Below are positions 37,129 through 44,989 of a stretch of 64,000 nucleotides of DNA, piece after piece. The DNA lies in NCBI RefSeq assembly GCF_041080675.1, contig NZ_CP163520.1, positions 6,849,501 to 6,913,500 of the forward strand, given 5' to 3'. Every line of letters begins with the position of its first letter. Within the stretch, counting starts at the first letter, position 1. A program made the translations under genes and the position numbers. Below the pieces are notes generated by a model. It saw only the letters and a program-made list of their open reading frames with translations, had not been told where the DNA came from and searched no databases. Origin of the DNA: Streptomyces sp. cg36. Its GTDB lineage: Bacteria; Actinomycetota; Actinomycetes; Streptomycetales; Streptomycetaceae.

Positions 37129-40005
37129 CTACCGCAGCTGGCGCCGCACCAGGGCGTGGAGGGGCCCGCCGGTGTCCGCGAGGAGCTCGGCGGGCGGGCC
37201 CTCCTGGACGATCCGGCCGTCCGCCATCACGAGCACGCGGTCGGCGTCCAGCACGGTGGAGAGCCGGTGGGCGATCACGACCCGGGTGGCGTTCAGCGCG
37301 CGGGTGCTCTCGATGACCGTGCGCTGGGTCTCGTTGTCGAGCGCGCTGGTGGCCTCGTCGAAGAAGAGGATCCGGGGCCGCCGCACCAGCGCCTGGGCGA
37401 TCATCAGCCGCTGGCGCTGACCGCCCGACACGGCCCCGCCGTCCGTGATCATCGTGTGCAGGCCCATCGGCATCCGCCGCACGTCCTCGGCCAGCCCCGC
37501 CATCGCCACGGCCGCCCACACCTCGTCCTGGGTGTGGGACCCGGCCCCGCTCACGCACTCCAGGATCGACCCGGTCAGCGGCCGGGCGTGCTGGAGGACC
37601 ACGCCGCACTGGCGGCGCACGGCCGCCCGGTCGAGCGCCGCCAGGTCCTGGCCGTCGTAGCGGACGGTGCCGGTGAGCGGCCGGTCGAAGCCGATGAGCA
37701 GCCGCAGCAGCGTCGACTTGCCGCAGCCGCTGGGACCCACGACCGCCACGAACTCACCGGCGCGCACCGACAGGGACACGCCGTCCAGGACCGGCGGACC
37801 GTCGTCGGCGTAGCGGAACGAGAGGCCGCGCGCCTCGATCTCCCCGGACAGCACCCCGGGCCGCACGGCGCCCGAGGCCACCTCGGGCGCCGCGTCGAGC
37901 ACCGGCCGGATCTGCTCGAACATGGGCAGGACGGCCGCGGCCGACAGGAACGCCCCGGTCAGCTGGGTGACGGAGGTGAGGACCATCGTCACGGCGGTGT
38001 GGAACGTCAGGAACGCGGCGGCCGAGAGCGAGCCCCGCGCCGGGCCCGCCAGCAGCACGAACATGCCGAGCGAGCACAGCGGCAGATGGACGGCGCCCAG
38101 CACCGTCGTCAGGTTCTTGATCCCGTCCGCCCGCCGCTGGAGCTCCCGGCCGCGGGCGAACTCCCGCGCCCACGCCGCGTACGCGAAGCTCTCGGCGGCG
38201 GCCACCCGCAGTTTGGGCAGCCCCCGCAGGGTCTGGAACGCCTGGTTGTTGAGCCGGTTGCCCAGCTCCACCAGCCGCCGCTGCCAGCGCAGTTCCGCGA
38301 GGCCCAGCACCAGGAAGACCGCCGCGATCACCACCAGCATCCCGATCGCGGCCAGCGCCAGCGGCACGCTGAACCAGAACAGCAGCGCCAGGTTCACCGC
38401 CCCGACCGTGCCCGCCTGCACCACGACCGGGGTGATGCCGGAGACCACCCGCCGGATCGCGCTCACCCCCATGGCCGCGCTCGCCAGCTCGCCGGTGGAG
38501 CGCGCGGTGAAGAACTTCGTGGGCAGCCTCAGCAGCCGGTCCCAGACGGCCGGTTGCAGGGTGCTCTCGACGCGCCCCTCCAGCCGCAGCAGCGTCAGGT
38601 TCTGGAGCAGCCCGAAGGCCGCCGCCACGACGCTGCTCACCACGACCGCCAGCGACACCTGGGCGATCAGCCCGGTCTCGGCCCGGGGCACGTACCCGCC
38701 GAGCACCTGCCCGGTCGCCAGCGGGACGAGCGCGCCGAGCGCCACCGTCACCAGCCCGGTCAGGGCCAGGTTGCGCAGATCGGCCCGGCTGCCGCGCAGC
38801 GCGAACCGCACCAGCCGCCACTTGCCCGTCGGCGTGTCCGGCAGCGGGCGGTAGAACATCACCGCGCGCGGGGCGAACTCCCCGGAGTTGGCCCGCCCGA
38901 TCCGGGTCCGCCGCCCCGACGCGGTCACCGCCTCGTAGCCGCCGCGCCGCCACAGCAGGGCGACCGGTGCCCCGCTCGCCGCCCGGTGGCCGACCAGCGG
39001 CCCCGCCTCCTCGCGCCACCACGCGCCGGTCAGCCGGACCGGGCGGCTGCGCACCCGGGAGGCGACGGCGACGCGCTCGACCGGATCGGCGCTCCCGTCC
39101 TGCGGGCCGCTCGCGGCGGGCGCGGTGAGCGTGATGCCGGCGGCCCGCGCGACGAGCTCGCAGACCGCGTACGTAATGTCGTCGCCCGTCGCCGCCCGCC
39201 CGCCCCGGGCCCAAGTCGCCCGGCCCGGACGGGTGAGGGAGGAGAGCAGCGCCCGGTCCGCCTCGTCGCGGACGGCCTCGCCCGCCTTGATGCCCGCCGC
39301 CGTCCGGTCCTCGTGGGACCGCTCCCGCTCTTCGATCCAGCGGTCCAGGGCCGCCAGGAGCCGCCGCTGGCGGTTGACCATGCCCTGCCACAGTTCGCCG
39401 TCGACCAGCAGGTCCCCGGCCGCCTCGGCGCTGAACGCGGCGCCGTACCGCACACTGCCCGGCGCCACCGGCAGCCACAGCACATCCTCGTCGGCGCCCG
39501 GCTCACCGCCGTCCGCGCGCCCGTCGAACGGCGCCTCGAACAGGACCCGCAGCCCGCGCCCCACCCCGAGCGAGAAGGCGTGCTCCAGCAGGCTCAGGGC
39601 CGCGTCAGCGGTGTCGTAGTGGCTGCGGTGGGCGGAGCCGTACGCGTCCTCGTACGCGACCGCCTCCGCGTAACCGGGCCGGTACAGCTCGCGCAGCTGG
39701 ACGCGGCGCAGCGCGCAGCCGCGCAGCGGACGGCCGACCAGGGTGTGCCGGGGGCCCTCCACCGGGCCGAGCAGCAGCGTTCCCGGCTCCAGACGGCCCA
39801 GGAAGTGCCAGTGCCCCCGGGCCGCCACGTCCACCGCGAACAGGTCCAGGGCGCCGCCCTCCACCAGCCACAGCACCTCGGGCCCGGCCAGCGTGAAGCC
39901 GCCCGGGCCGGTGGCGGCGACGGGTGCGCCGAGCGCGCCCAGGGCCGCGAGGACCGGGTCGTGGCCGGGCGCGGACGCACCGGCGAAGTCGTCCGCCGAG
40001 GTCAC
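37129..40005 (-). CDS. NHLM bacteriocin exporter, second ABC permease/ATPase (no peptidase)
   Basis: 958-residue ABC protein of the NHLM (nitrile-hydratase-leader microcin) ABC2 type. A long N-terminal region (about 1-370) with a cyclic-nucleotide-binding-like segment (LWLVEGGALDLFAV, GRLEPGTLLLG) precedes six membrane helices (about 410-690) and the ATPase domain: Walker A GPSGCGKST, signature VSGGQRQRLMIAQ, Walker B ILFFDEATSALD, H-loop VIAHRLS. It has no C39 domain. The GTG start (40005) is one base past the stop of the peptidase-ABC gene. The two ABC proteins and the HlyD protein form the standard NHLM export trio. Confidence 0.9.
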   Translation of the reverse strand: MTSADDFAGASAPGHDPVLAALGALGAPVAATGPGGFTLAGPEVLWLVEGGALDLFAVDVAARGHWHFLGRLEPGTLLLGPVEGPRHTLVGRPLRGCALRRVQLRELYRPGYAEAVAYEDAYGSAHRSHYDTADAALSLLEHAFSLGVGRGLRVLFEAPFDGRADGGEPGADEDVLWLPVAPGSVRYGAAFSAEAAGDLLVDGELWQGMVNRQRRLLAALDRWIEERERSHEDRTAAGIKAGEAVRDEADRALLSSLTRPGRATWARGGRAATGDDITYAVCELVARAAGITLTAPAASGPQDGSADPVERVAVASRVRSRPVRLTGAWWREEAGPLVGHRAASGAPVALLWRRGGYEAVTASGRRTRIGRANSGEFAPRAVMFYRPLPDTPTGKWRLVRFALRGSRADLRNLALTGLVTVALGALVPLATGQVLGGYVPRAETGLIAQVSLAVVVSSVVAAAFGLLQNLTLLRLEGRVESTLQPAVWDRLLRLPTKFFTARSTGELASAAMGVSAIRRVVSGITPVVVQAGTVGAVNLALLFWFSVPLALAAIGMLVVIAAVFLVLGLAELRWQRRLVELGNRLNNQAFQTLRGLPKLRVAAAESFAYAAWAREFARGRELQRRADGIKNLTTVLGAVHLPLCSLGMFVLLAGPARGSLSAAAFLTFHTAVTMVLTSVTQLTGAFLSAAAVLPMFEQIRPVLDAAPEVASGAVRPGVLSGEIEARGLSFRYADDGPPVLDGVSLSVRAGEFVAVVGPSGCGKSTLLRLLIGFDRPLTGTVRYDGQDLAALDRAAVRRQCGVVLQHARPLTGSILECVSGAGSHTQDEVWAAVAMAGLAEDVRRMPMGLHTMITDGGAVSGGQRQRLMIAQALVRRPRILFFDEATSALDNETQRTVIESTRALNATRVVIAHRLSTVLDADRVLVMADGRIVQEGPPAELLADTGGPLHALVRRQLR

Positions 40006-40006
40006 C

Positions 40007-42280
40007 TCAGTGCTCCCTGACCAGCTCGGCGTAGGCGCCGCCCGCCGCGACGAGCTCCTCGTGGCGCCCGCGCTCGACCACGCTTCCGTGGTCCAGGACC
40101 ACGATCTCGTCGCTGTCGCGGACCGTGCTCAGCCGGTGCGCGATCACCACACAGGCGCAGCCGCGCCGCCGCAGGTTGTCCATGACGACCTGTTCGGTCC
40201 GCGCGTCCAGGGCGCTGGTGACCTCGTCGAGCACCAGCACGCTCGGCTCCCGCACCAGGGCGCGGGCGATCTCCAGACGCTGGCGCTGGCCGCCGGAGAA
40301 GTTGCGGCCGTCCTGCTCGACCCGGCTGTGGATGCCGCCCGGCCGCCGGGCCACCGTCTCGTACAGCGCCGCGTCCTTGAGGGCCGCGACCACCGCCTCG
40401 TCGGGGACCGAGGGGTCCCACAGCGCCACGTTGTCCCGCACGCTGCCCTCGAAGAGGAAGACGTCCTGGTCGACGAAGGCGACGGAGGCGGACAGCGCGC
40501 CCCGGGGGATCTCGGCCAGGCGCCGCCCGTCGATGCGGACGCTGCCCTCCCACGGGGTGCAGAGACCGGAGATCAGCCGGGACACCGTCGACTTGCCGCT
40601 CCCGGAGGCGCCCACCAGCGCCACCTGCTGCCCCGGGCCCACCGTCAGCGAGAAGTCGGCCAGCAGGGGCGCGTCCAGCGGGCTGTGGCCGAAGGTGATC
40701 CCCTCCAGGCTCAGATGGCCGGTCAGCCTGCGCGTCCCGGCGGCGGGCTCCGGGCGGGTGTACAGCGCGTCCACGGGGAAGTCCTCGACGTCCTTGAGCC
40801 GCGCCACGTCGGCGGCGAAGTCCTGGATCCGGCCCGCCACCGCGTTGAGCCGGGTGACCGGCGCGGTGAAGCGGGTGACCAGCGCCTGGAAGGCGACCAG
40901 CAGGCCGATCGAGAGGTGCCCCTCGACGGCCCGCAGCCCGCCGATCCACAGGATCAGCGCGCTGTTGAGCGCCGCCAGCAGCGGGGCGACGATTCCCAGC
41001 CACGCGCTCGGCACGCCGAGGCGCTGCTGGTGCTCCAGCGTGGTGGCGTGCTGGCCCGCCCAGCGGCGGAAGTAGCCGTCCTCGCCGCCGGTGGCCTTCA
41101 TCGTCTCGATCAACTGCAGCCCGGTGTAAGAGGTGTTGGTCAGCCGCGCGCCGTCGGCCCGCAGCTGCTGCGTACGGGTCGCCCGCAGCCGTACGACCAC
41201 GCGCATCGCCACCACGTTCAGCAGGGCGATGCCGACGCCGACGACGGTGAGCTGGGGGTCGTAGGTCCACAGCAGCAGCGCGTAGAGCAGCACCACGACG
41301 CCGTCGACCGCGGCGGCCGTGAGGTCGCGGGCCAGGGTCTCGGCGACCGCGTCGTTGGACTGGAGCCGCTGGACCAGGTCGGCGGGGCTGCGCTGGGCGA
41401 AGAACGTCACCGGCAGTCTGAGCAGGTGCCGGAAGAAGCGGGCCCCTCCCAGGGTGGCCGAAATGACGCGCCCGCGCAGCAGGTTGGCCTGCTGGAGCCA
41501 GGTGAGCGCGGCCGTCAGCCCGACGGCGGTGCCCATCGCCGTGAAGAGCACCCCGAGCGGCGACGTCTGGTCGCCGATCAGGAACATGTCGACATAGGTA
41601 CGGCTGAGCGCGGGCAGAGCCGCGCCCACGACCACCAGCAGCAGACTGGCCAGCAGCGACACCAGCAGGGTGCCCGCGGTGCCGCGCAGCCGGGCGGGCA
41701 GCGCGGCCAGTACCGAGGGCCGCCGCCCGCCGCGCCGGAACGCCGCACCCGGTTCGAGGACCAGGACGACCCCGGTGAAGCTGGTGTCGAAGTCCTCGGC
41801 GGTCACGAACCGGCGTCCCTTGTCCGGGTCGTTGACGTGCACCCCGCGCCGTCCGAACCGGCGGCCCGTGCCGTCGTAGACGACGTAGTGGTTGAACTCC
41901 CAGAACAGGATGGCCGGTGGCCGCACCCCGGCGAGCGCGGCCGGTTCCATCTGCATGCCCTTGGCGGTCATGCCGTAGCCGCGCGCGGCCTTGAGGATGG
42001 TGCCGGCCCGCGAGCCGTCGCGGGAGACACCGCACGCGATGCGCAGCTCCTCCAGCGGCACATGGCGGCCGTGGTGCGCCAGGACCATCGCCAGCGAGGC
42101 CGCGCCGCACTCCAGCGCCTCCATCTGGAGGACGGTGGGCGTACGGACGGCGCGGGCGCGCTCGGCGCGGGGTGCGCGGCGGGCCCGCCGCCCGCCGCCG
42201 CGCGGCTGTCCGGGGCGGCGGGCGGCGCGGCCGGGCGGCGGGAGCCGCGGGGGCGCGGGGGAGTCTGCGGGTGCGGTCAC
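40007..42280 (-). CDS. NHLM bacteriocin exporter with C39 leader peptidase (ABC1)
   Basis: 757-residue peptidase-permease-ATPase that cuts double-glycine leaders and exports the core peptide. The C39 domain (about 47-185) has catalytic Cys58 in LECGAAS, His in NHYVVYDG and Asp in NDPDKG. Six membrane helices follow, then Walker A GASGSGKST, signature FSGGQRQRLEIAR and Walker B VLVLDEVTSALD. I start at the GTG (complement of 42278-42280) that overlaps the HlyD stop as GTGA; a TTG 12 bases upstream is also in frame. The first 45 residues are a Pro/Arg-rich tail. It probably processes the peptide encoded at 43154-43381. Confidence 0.92.
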   Translation of the reverse strand: MTAPADSPAPPRLPPPGRAARRPGQPRGGGRRARRAPRAERARAVRTPTVLQMEALECGAASLAMVLAHHGRHVPLEELRIACGVSRDGSRAGTILKAARGYGMTAKGMQMEPAALAGVRPPAILFWEFNHYVVYDGTGRRFGRRGVHVNDPDKGRRFVTAEDFDTSFTGVVLVLEPGAAFRRGGRRPSVLAALPARLRGTAGTLLVSLLASLLLVVVGAALPALSRTYVDMFLIGDQTSPLGVLFTAMGTAVGLTAALTWLQQANLLRGRVISATLGGARFFRHLLRLPVTFFAQRSPADLVQRLQSNDAVAETLARDLTAAAVDGVVVLLYALLLWTYDPQLTVVGVGIALLNVVAMRVVVRLRATRTQQLRADGARLTNTSYTGLQLIETMKATGGEDGYFRRWAGQHATTLEHQQRLGVPSAWLGIVAPLLAALNSALILWIGGLRAVEGHLSIGLLVAFQALVTRFTAPVTRLNAVAGRIQDFAADVARLKDVEDFPVDALYTRPEPAAGTRRLTGHLSLEGITFGHSPLDAPLLADFSLTVGPGQQVALVGASGSGKSTVSRLISGLCTPWEGSVRIDGRRLAEIPRGALSASVAFVDQDVFLFEGSVRDNVALWDPSVPDEAVVAALKDAALYETVARRPGGIHSRVEQDGRNFSGGQRQRLEIARALVREPSVLVLDEVTSALDARTEQVVMDNLRRRGCACVVIAHRLSTVRDSDEIVVLDHGSVVERGRHEELVAAGGAYAELVREH

Positions 42281-43080
42281 GGGAGGAGCCAATCGAGGGG
42301 GCGCCGGTCGGCCAGGTGGACGGTGGCGGAGGCCGGGGTCATGGAGTCGACCGGGCGGGGCGGGCCCTGCGCGGAGGACCAGCGCAGGCCCGACGCCGTG
42401 GCCGCGCGGTCGAGCCGCACCAGGACCGCGACCGGCCTGCCGTGGCGGGTCAGCTCCCCGCCCAGCCCGGAGTCGCCGAGGAACGCGCTGACCTGCTCAG
42501 GGGTCTGGGCGGCGCGGCCGACGGCGGCGACCCGGCCGCGCAGCACTCCGTAGCGCCGACTGGGCACGGACTGGACGGTGAGGTCGACGCGCGCGCCGAC
42601 CGGCAGGGAGGCCGCGCCGTCGCCGGGCACGTAGACCATCGCCACCAGCGGGTCTCCGGCGCCGCCGGTCCGCTCGACACCGGCCACGTCGGCGCCGGTG
42701 GCGACGACCGTGCCGATGGCGGCGCGCAGGGCGGTGAGCCGGCCCGCGGCGAGGACGCGCACGACCCGGTCGCCGCGTTCGGTGCGGACCTTCAGCAGCG
42801 GGGCTCCGGCGGCCAGTACCTGGCCCTCCTTGGCGAGCACCTCGGTGATCTGGCCCGCGTACGGGCTCTGCAGGACGTATCCGCCCCGCGCGTGGGTGAG
42901 GACGGCGGGTGCGCTCAGGGTGGCGGAGACGGTGCCGGTCACCGCCCAGTACGCGGCGGCGGCCGTCACCAGCGCGGTGACGGCGAGGACGAGTCGGCCG
43001 CGCGGGCGGGCGAGGCGCACCGGAAGGTCGAGCTCTTCGGGCGACTGGAGCTTGGAAAGGGCCTGTTGACGGAATTCCAC
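42277..43080 (-). CDS. NHLM-type HlyD-like secretion adaptor
   Basis: 267-residue single-pass membrane protein. A short cytoplasmic part (MEFRQQALSKLQSPEELD, as in NHLM HlyD proteins) is followed by one transmembrane helix (about 29-50). Two lipoyl-like half motifs follow (LQSPYAGQITEVLAKEGQVLAAGAPL and RVLAAGRLTALRAAIGTVV). It links the ABC exporter to the cell wall space. The long coiled-coil hairpin of Gram-negative HlyD is absent, as expected without an outer membrane. It lies 73 bp downstream of the peptide gene, behind a hairpin. Confidence 0.88.
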   Translation of the reverse strand: MEFRQQALSKLQSPEELDLPVRLARPRGRLVLAVTALVTAAAAYWAVTGTVSATLSAPAVLTHARGGYVLQSPYAGQITEVLAKEGQVLAAGAPLLKVRTERGDRVVRVLAAGRLTALRAAIGTVVATGADVAGVERTGGAGDPLVAMVYVPGDGAASLPVGARVDLTVQSVPSRRYGVLRGRVAAVGRAAQTPEQVSAFLGDSGLGGELTRHGRPVAVLVRLDRAATASGLRWSSAQGPPRPVDSMTPASATVHLADRRPLDWLLP

Positions 43081-43112
43081 GGGACTCTTCCCTCAGCTGT
43101 ACGGCGGTGGGG

Positions 43113-43143
43113 GAGCCCCGGAACCGAGCGGGTTCCGGGGCTC
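43113..43143 (-). terminator. Hairpin between the precursor peptide gene and its export genes
   Basis: Perfect 13-bp inverted repeat (43113-43125 with 43131-43143), 5-nt loop. It lies just past the precursor stop (43154) and before the HlyD start (43080). A partial terminator here would give much more peptide mRNA than exporter mRNA, a common arrangement in bacteriocin operons. Confidence 0.75.
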
Positions 43144-43153
43144 GCGCGCCGTC

Positions 43154-43381
43154 TCAGAGACCGGCGACGAGGCCGGAGGCCAGACCGGTGACGGCGCCGG
43201 TGTTCACACCGGTGGTCGACTCGACCAGACCCGTCACCGAGCCCACCAGGCCGGAGACCGGCAGGAGGGAGTCGGCGGTGCCCGTGACGTTGCCGAGGGC
43301 GGTGCCCACGAGGCCGCCGGACACGTGGTCCAGGTCGGCGTCGGAGATCTCGCGGGTCTCGACCTGGGGGGTGTTGTTCAT
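43154..43381 (-). CDS. Putative double-glycine-leader bacteriocin precursor with glycine-zipper core
   Basis: 75-residue peptide. Leader residues 1-23 end in ADLDHVSGG, a classic double-glycine cleavage site for C39 peptidases, preceded by acidic ETREISDADLD. The predicted 52-residue core has no Cys, Trp, Tyr, Phe, Lys or Arg. It is built of Gly, Val, Leu, Thr, Ser and Ala, with Gly at core positions 3, 7, 11, then 24, 28, then 35, 39, 43, 47 and 51. This is a tandem GxxxG glycine zipper. Without Cys it cannot be lanthionine-bridged. GAAGGG lies 10 nt before the ATG. The upstream in-frame extension to 43471 has no leader character. A membrane-active bacteriocin or surface peptide is the best inference. 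Confidence 0.85.
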   Translation of the reverse strand: MNNTPQVETREISDADLDHVSGGLVGTALGNVTGTADSLLPVSGLVGSVTGLVESTTGVNTGAVTGLASGLVAGL

Positions 43382-43430
43382 GAGGAAACTGCCCTTCGTG
43401 TTGGGGGGAACGGCGTGGGGGGATTTCCCT

Positions 43431-43456
43431 GCGGAGAGCCTGTCAGGGGGCTCCGC
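43431..43456 (-). promoter_or_regulatory. 5' hairpin upstream of the precursor gene; rest of the 43382-43760 gap
   Basis: GCGGAGAGCC (43431-43440) pairs with GGCTCCGC (43449-43456) with a two-base bulge, 50-75 nt before the precursor ATG. It may be part of the leader of the precursor mRNA. The rest of the 379-bp gap 43382-43760 holds the chitinase terminator; I find no convincing promoter consensus and no further gene. Confidence 0.35.
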
Positions 43457-43651
43457 ATGGGCCAGGATCAAAGCACGCCGACGCCGAGCGCAGCCAATCC
43501 CACCGGCCCTGATCAGGGCTTTTCCCGGTGCCGAACTACCTCCCCGTGCAGGTCCGTTGCCGAATTGGTGGCAGCTTCTTCACGGAATGCACCGCAGGGG
43601 TTCCCTTCGCCGACCGCGGACCCTCCCCGCAGGGGCACTCCGGCCGCCCGG

Positions 43652-43691
43652 CGGCCCGCACCGGGCCGTGGATCCGGCCCGGTGCGGGCCG
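43652..43691 (-). terminator. Chitinase terminator
   Basis: Perfect 16-bp inverted repeat (43652-43667 with 43676-43691), 8-nt loop, about 70 bp past the chitinase stop on the minus strand. Confidence 0.8.
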
Positions 43692-43760
43692 GACGTGACC
43701 GCGCGGGGCATGCCGTGTGCAGGTTTGCGGAAGACGAGGTTCCGCGGGGGAGTAACGAAA

Positions 43761-44813
43761 TCAGCGCCCTTGCAGCGCCTTCACGTTGTTGCCGAAGGTC
43801 CAGTTCTTCGAACCGTCCCAGTTGACCGACCAGGTCATCAGGCCCTTCAGCGCGCCGCCGTAGTGCTGCCACGCCTGGCTCACCGATCCGGGCGCCAGGT
43901 AGCCGCCGCCCGCGCCCGGCTGGGCGGGCAGCCCCGGGACCTGCTTGTCGTAGGGGACCTTGATCGTGGTGCCCTGGACGACCAGCCCCTTGTTGAGGCA
44001 GTCGGTCTGCGCGGTGAAGCCCGCGACGGTGCCCGCGGAGTAGGAGTCGCCGGAGCAGCCGTACATGCTGCCGTTGTAGTACTGCATGTTGAGCCACCAC
44101 AGCCGGCCGTTGTCCGCGTACTTCTTCACGATCGGCAGGTACGCGCCCCAGATCGACCCGTACGCCACGCTGCCGCCCGTCACGTACGCGGTCTCCGGCG
44201 CCATCGTCAGCCCGAAGTTGGCGGGCATCCGGGCGAGCACGCCGTCGATGATGCGGATCAGGTTGGCCTGCGAGGCCGACAGCGTTCCGATGCTGCCGCT
44301 GCCCACGAGGCCGGTCTCGATGTCGATGTCGATCCCGTCGAAGTTGTACTTCTGCAGGATCGGCACGATGGTCGCGACGAACCGGTCGGCCACCGCGCTG
44401 GAGCTGAGGTCGATCCCGGCCGCCGCGCCCCCGATCGACAGCAGGAGCGTCTGCCCGGAGTCCTTGGCGGCGCACATCTCGGCCGGGGTGGGGACCTTCA
44501 CGGTCGCGTCCATCCCGTCCTCCCAGAGCGCGGTGCCGTCGGAGAGGATCACCGGGAAGGCGGCGTTGAGCACGTTGTAGCCGTGGGCGGCGATACGGGA
44601 GTCGGTGATCGGGGTCCAGCCGAACGGCGGGTGCACGCCGTTGGAGGAGCCGTCCCAGTTCTCCCAGTACCCCTGGAGCACCTTGCCCGCGGGCCGGGAC
44701 TTGACCGGGCAGGTGTCGGCGAGCGGTGCGGCGGGCGCGGCGGCCGCCGGTAACTGGGCGGCGAGGGCCAGCGTCACGCCGGCCCCCAGCAGACGTAGCA
44801 TCCGACCGAGCAT
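43761..44813 (-). CDS. Secreted chitinase, glycoside hydrolase family 18
   Basis: 350-residue exported endochitinase. A Sec signal peptide (MLGRMLRLLGAGVTLALAAQL...) leads to a single GH18 barrel. The catalytic motif is FDGIDIDIE (DxxDxDxE, Glu the proton donor), supported by LLLSIGG upstream and GLMTWSVNWDG at the end. There is no separate chitin-binding or Fn3 domain, so it resembles the compact Streptomyces ChiD-like enzymes. AGGAGG is 7 nt before the ATG. Its promoter carries the GGTCCAGACC boxes typical of Streptomyces chitinase genes, which implies induction by chitin and response to aminosugars. Confidence 0.93.
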   Translation of the reverse strand: MLGRMLRLLGAGVTLALAAQLPAAAAPAAPLADTCPVKSRPAGKVLQGYWENWDGSSNGVHPPFGWTPITDSRIAAHGYNVLNAAFPVILSDGTALWEDGMDATVKVPTPAEMCAAKDSGQTLLLSIGGAAAGIDLSSSAVADRFVATIVPILQKYNFDGIDIDIETGLVGSGSIGTLSASQANLIRIIDGVLARMPANFGLTMAPETAYVTGGSVAYGSIWGAYLPIVKKYADNGRLWWLNMQYYNGSMYGCSGDSYSAGTVAGFTAQTDCLNKGLVVQGTTIKVPYDKQVPGLPAQPGAGGGYLAPGSVSQAWQHYGGALKGLMTWSVNWDGSKNWTFGNNVKALQGR

Positions 44814-44870
44814 GGCGGTACCTCCTGGGCTGTGGGGAACCTTGGAGACGTACGGGTCCGGTTGCCGCAC

Positions 44871-44912
44871 ACCGTAAGGTGGTCCAGACCAACCGTCAAT
44901 AGGTCTGGACCA
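44871..44912 (-). promoter_or_regulatory. Chitinase promoter with paired 12-bp chi/DasR-like boxes
   Basis: On the minus strand, TTGACG (44894-44899) and TACGGT (44871-44876) are 17 bp apart. One box, TGGTCCAGACCT (44901-44912), sits just upstream of the -35. The second, TGGTCTGGACCA (44880-44891), lies in the spacer; the centres are 21 bp apart. The first matches the direct-repeat element described in Streptomyces chitinase promoters. Both resemble the DasR site TGGTCTAGACCA. Which regulator binds is inferred. Confidence 0.8.
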
Positions 44913-44989
44913 AACCGGAGTCGGGGTCCGGCCACCCGTCCGGCTCACCCCGCTGGCGGCCCCGGCGCATCCCGCGTACGGATGGCACG

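Noticed and set aside
43154..43381. Lanthipeptide precursor
   Set aside because: The core has no cysteine and no LanM/LanB/LanC-type gene is in the window, so lanthionine bridges cannot form.
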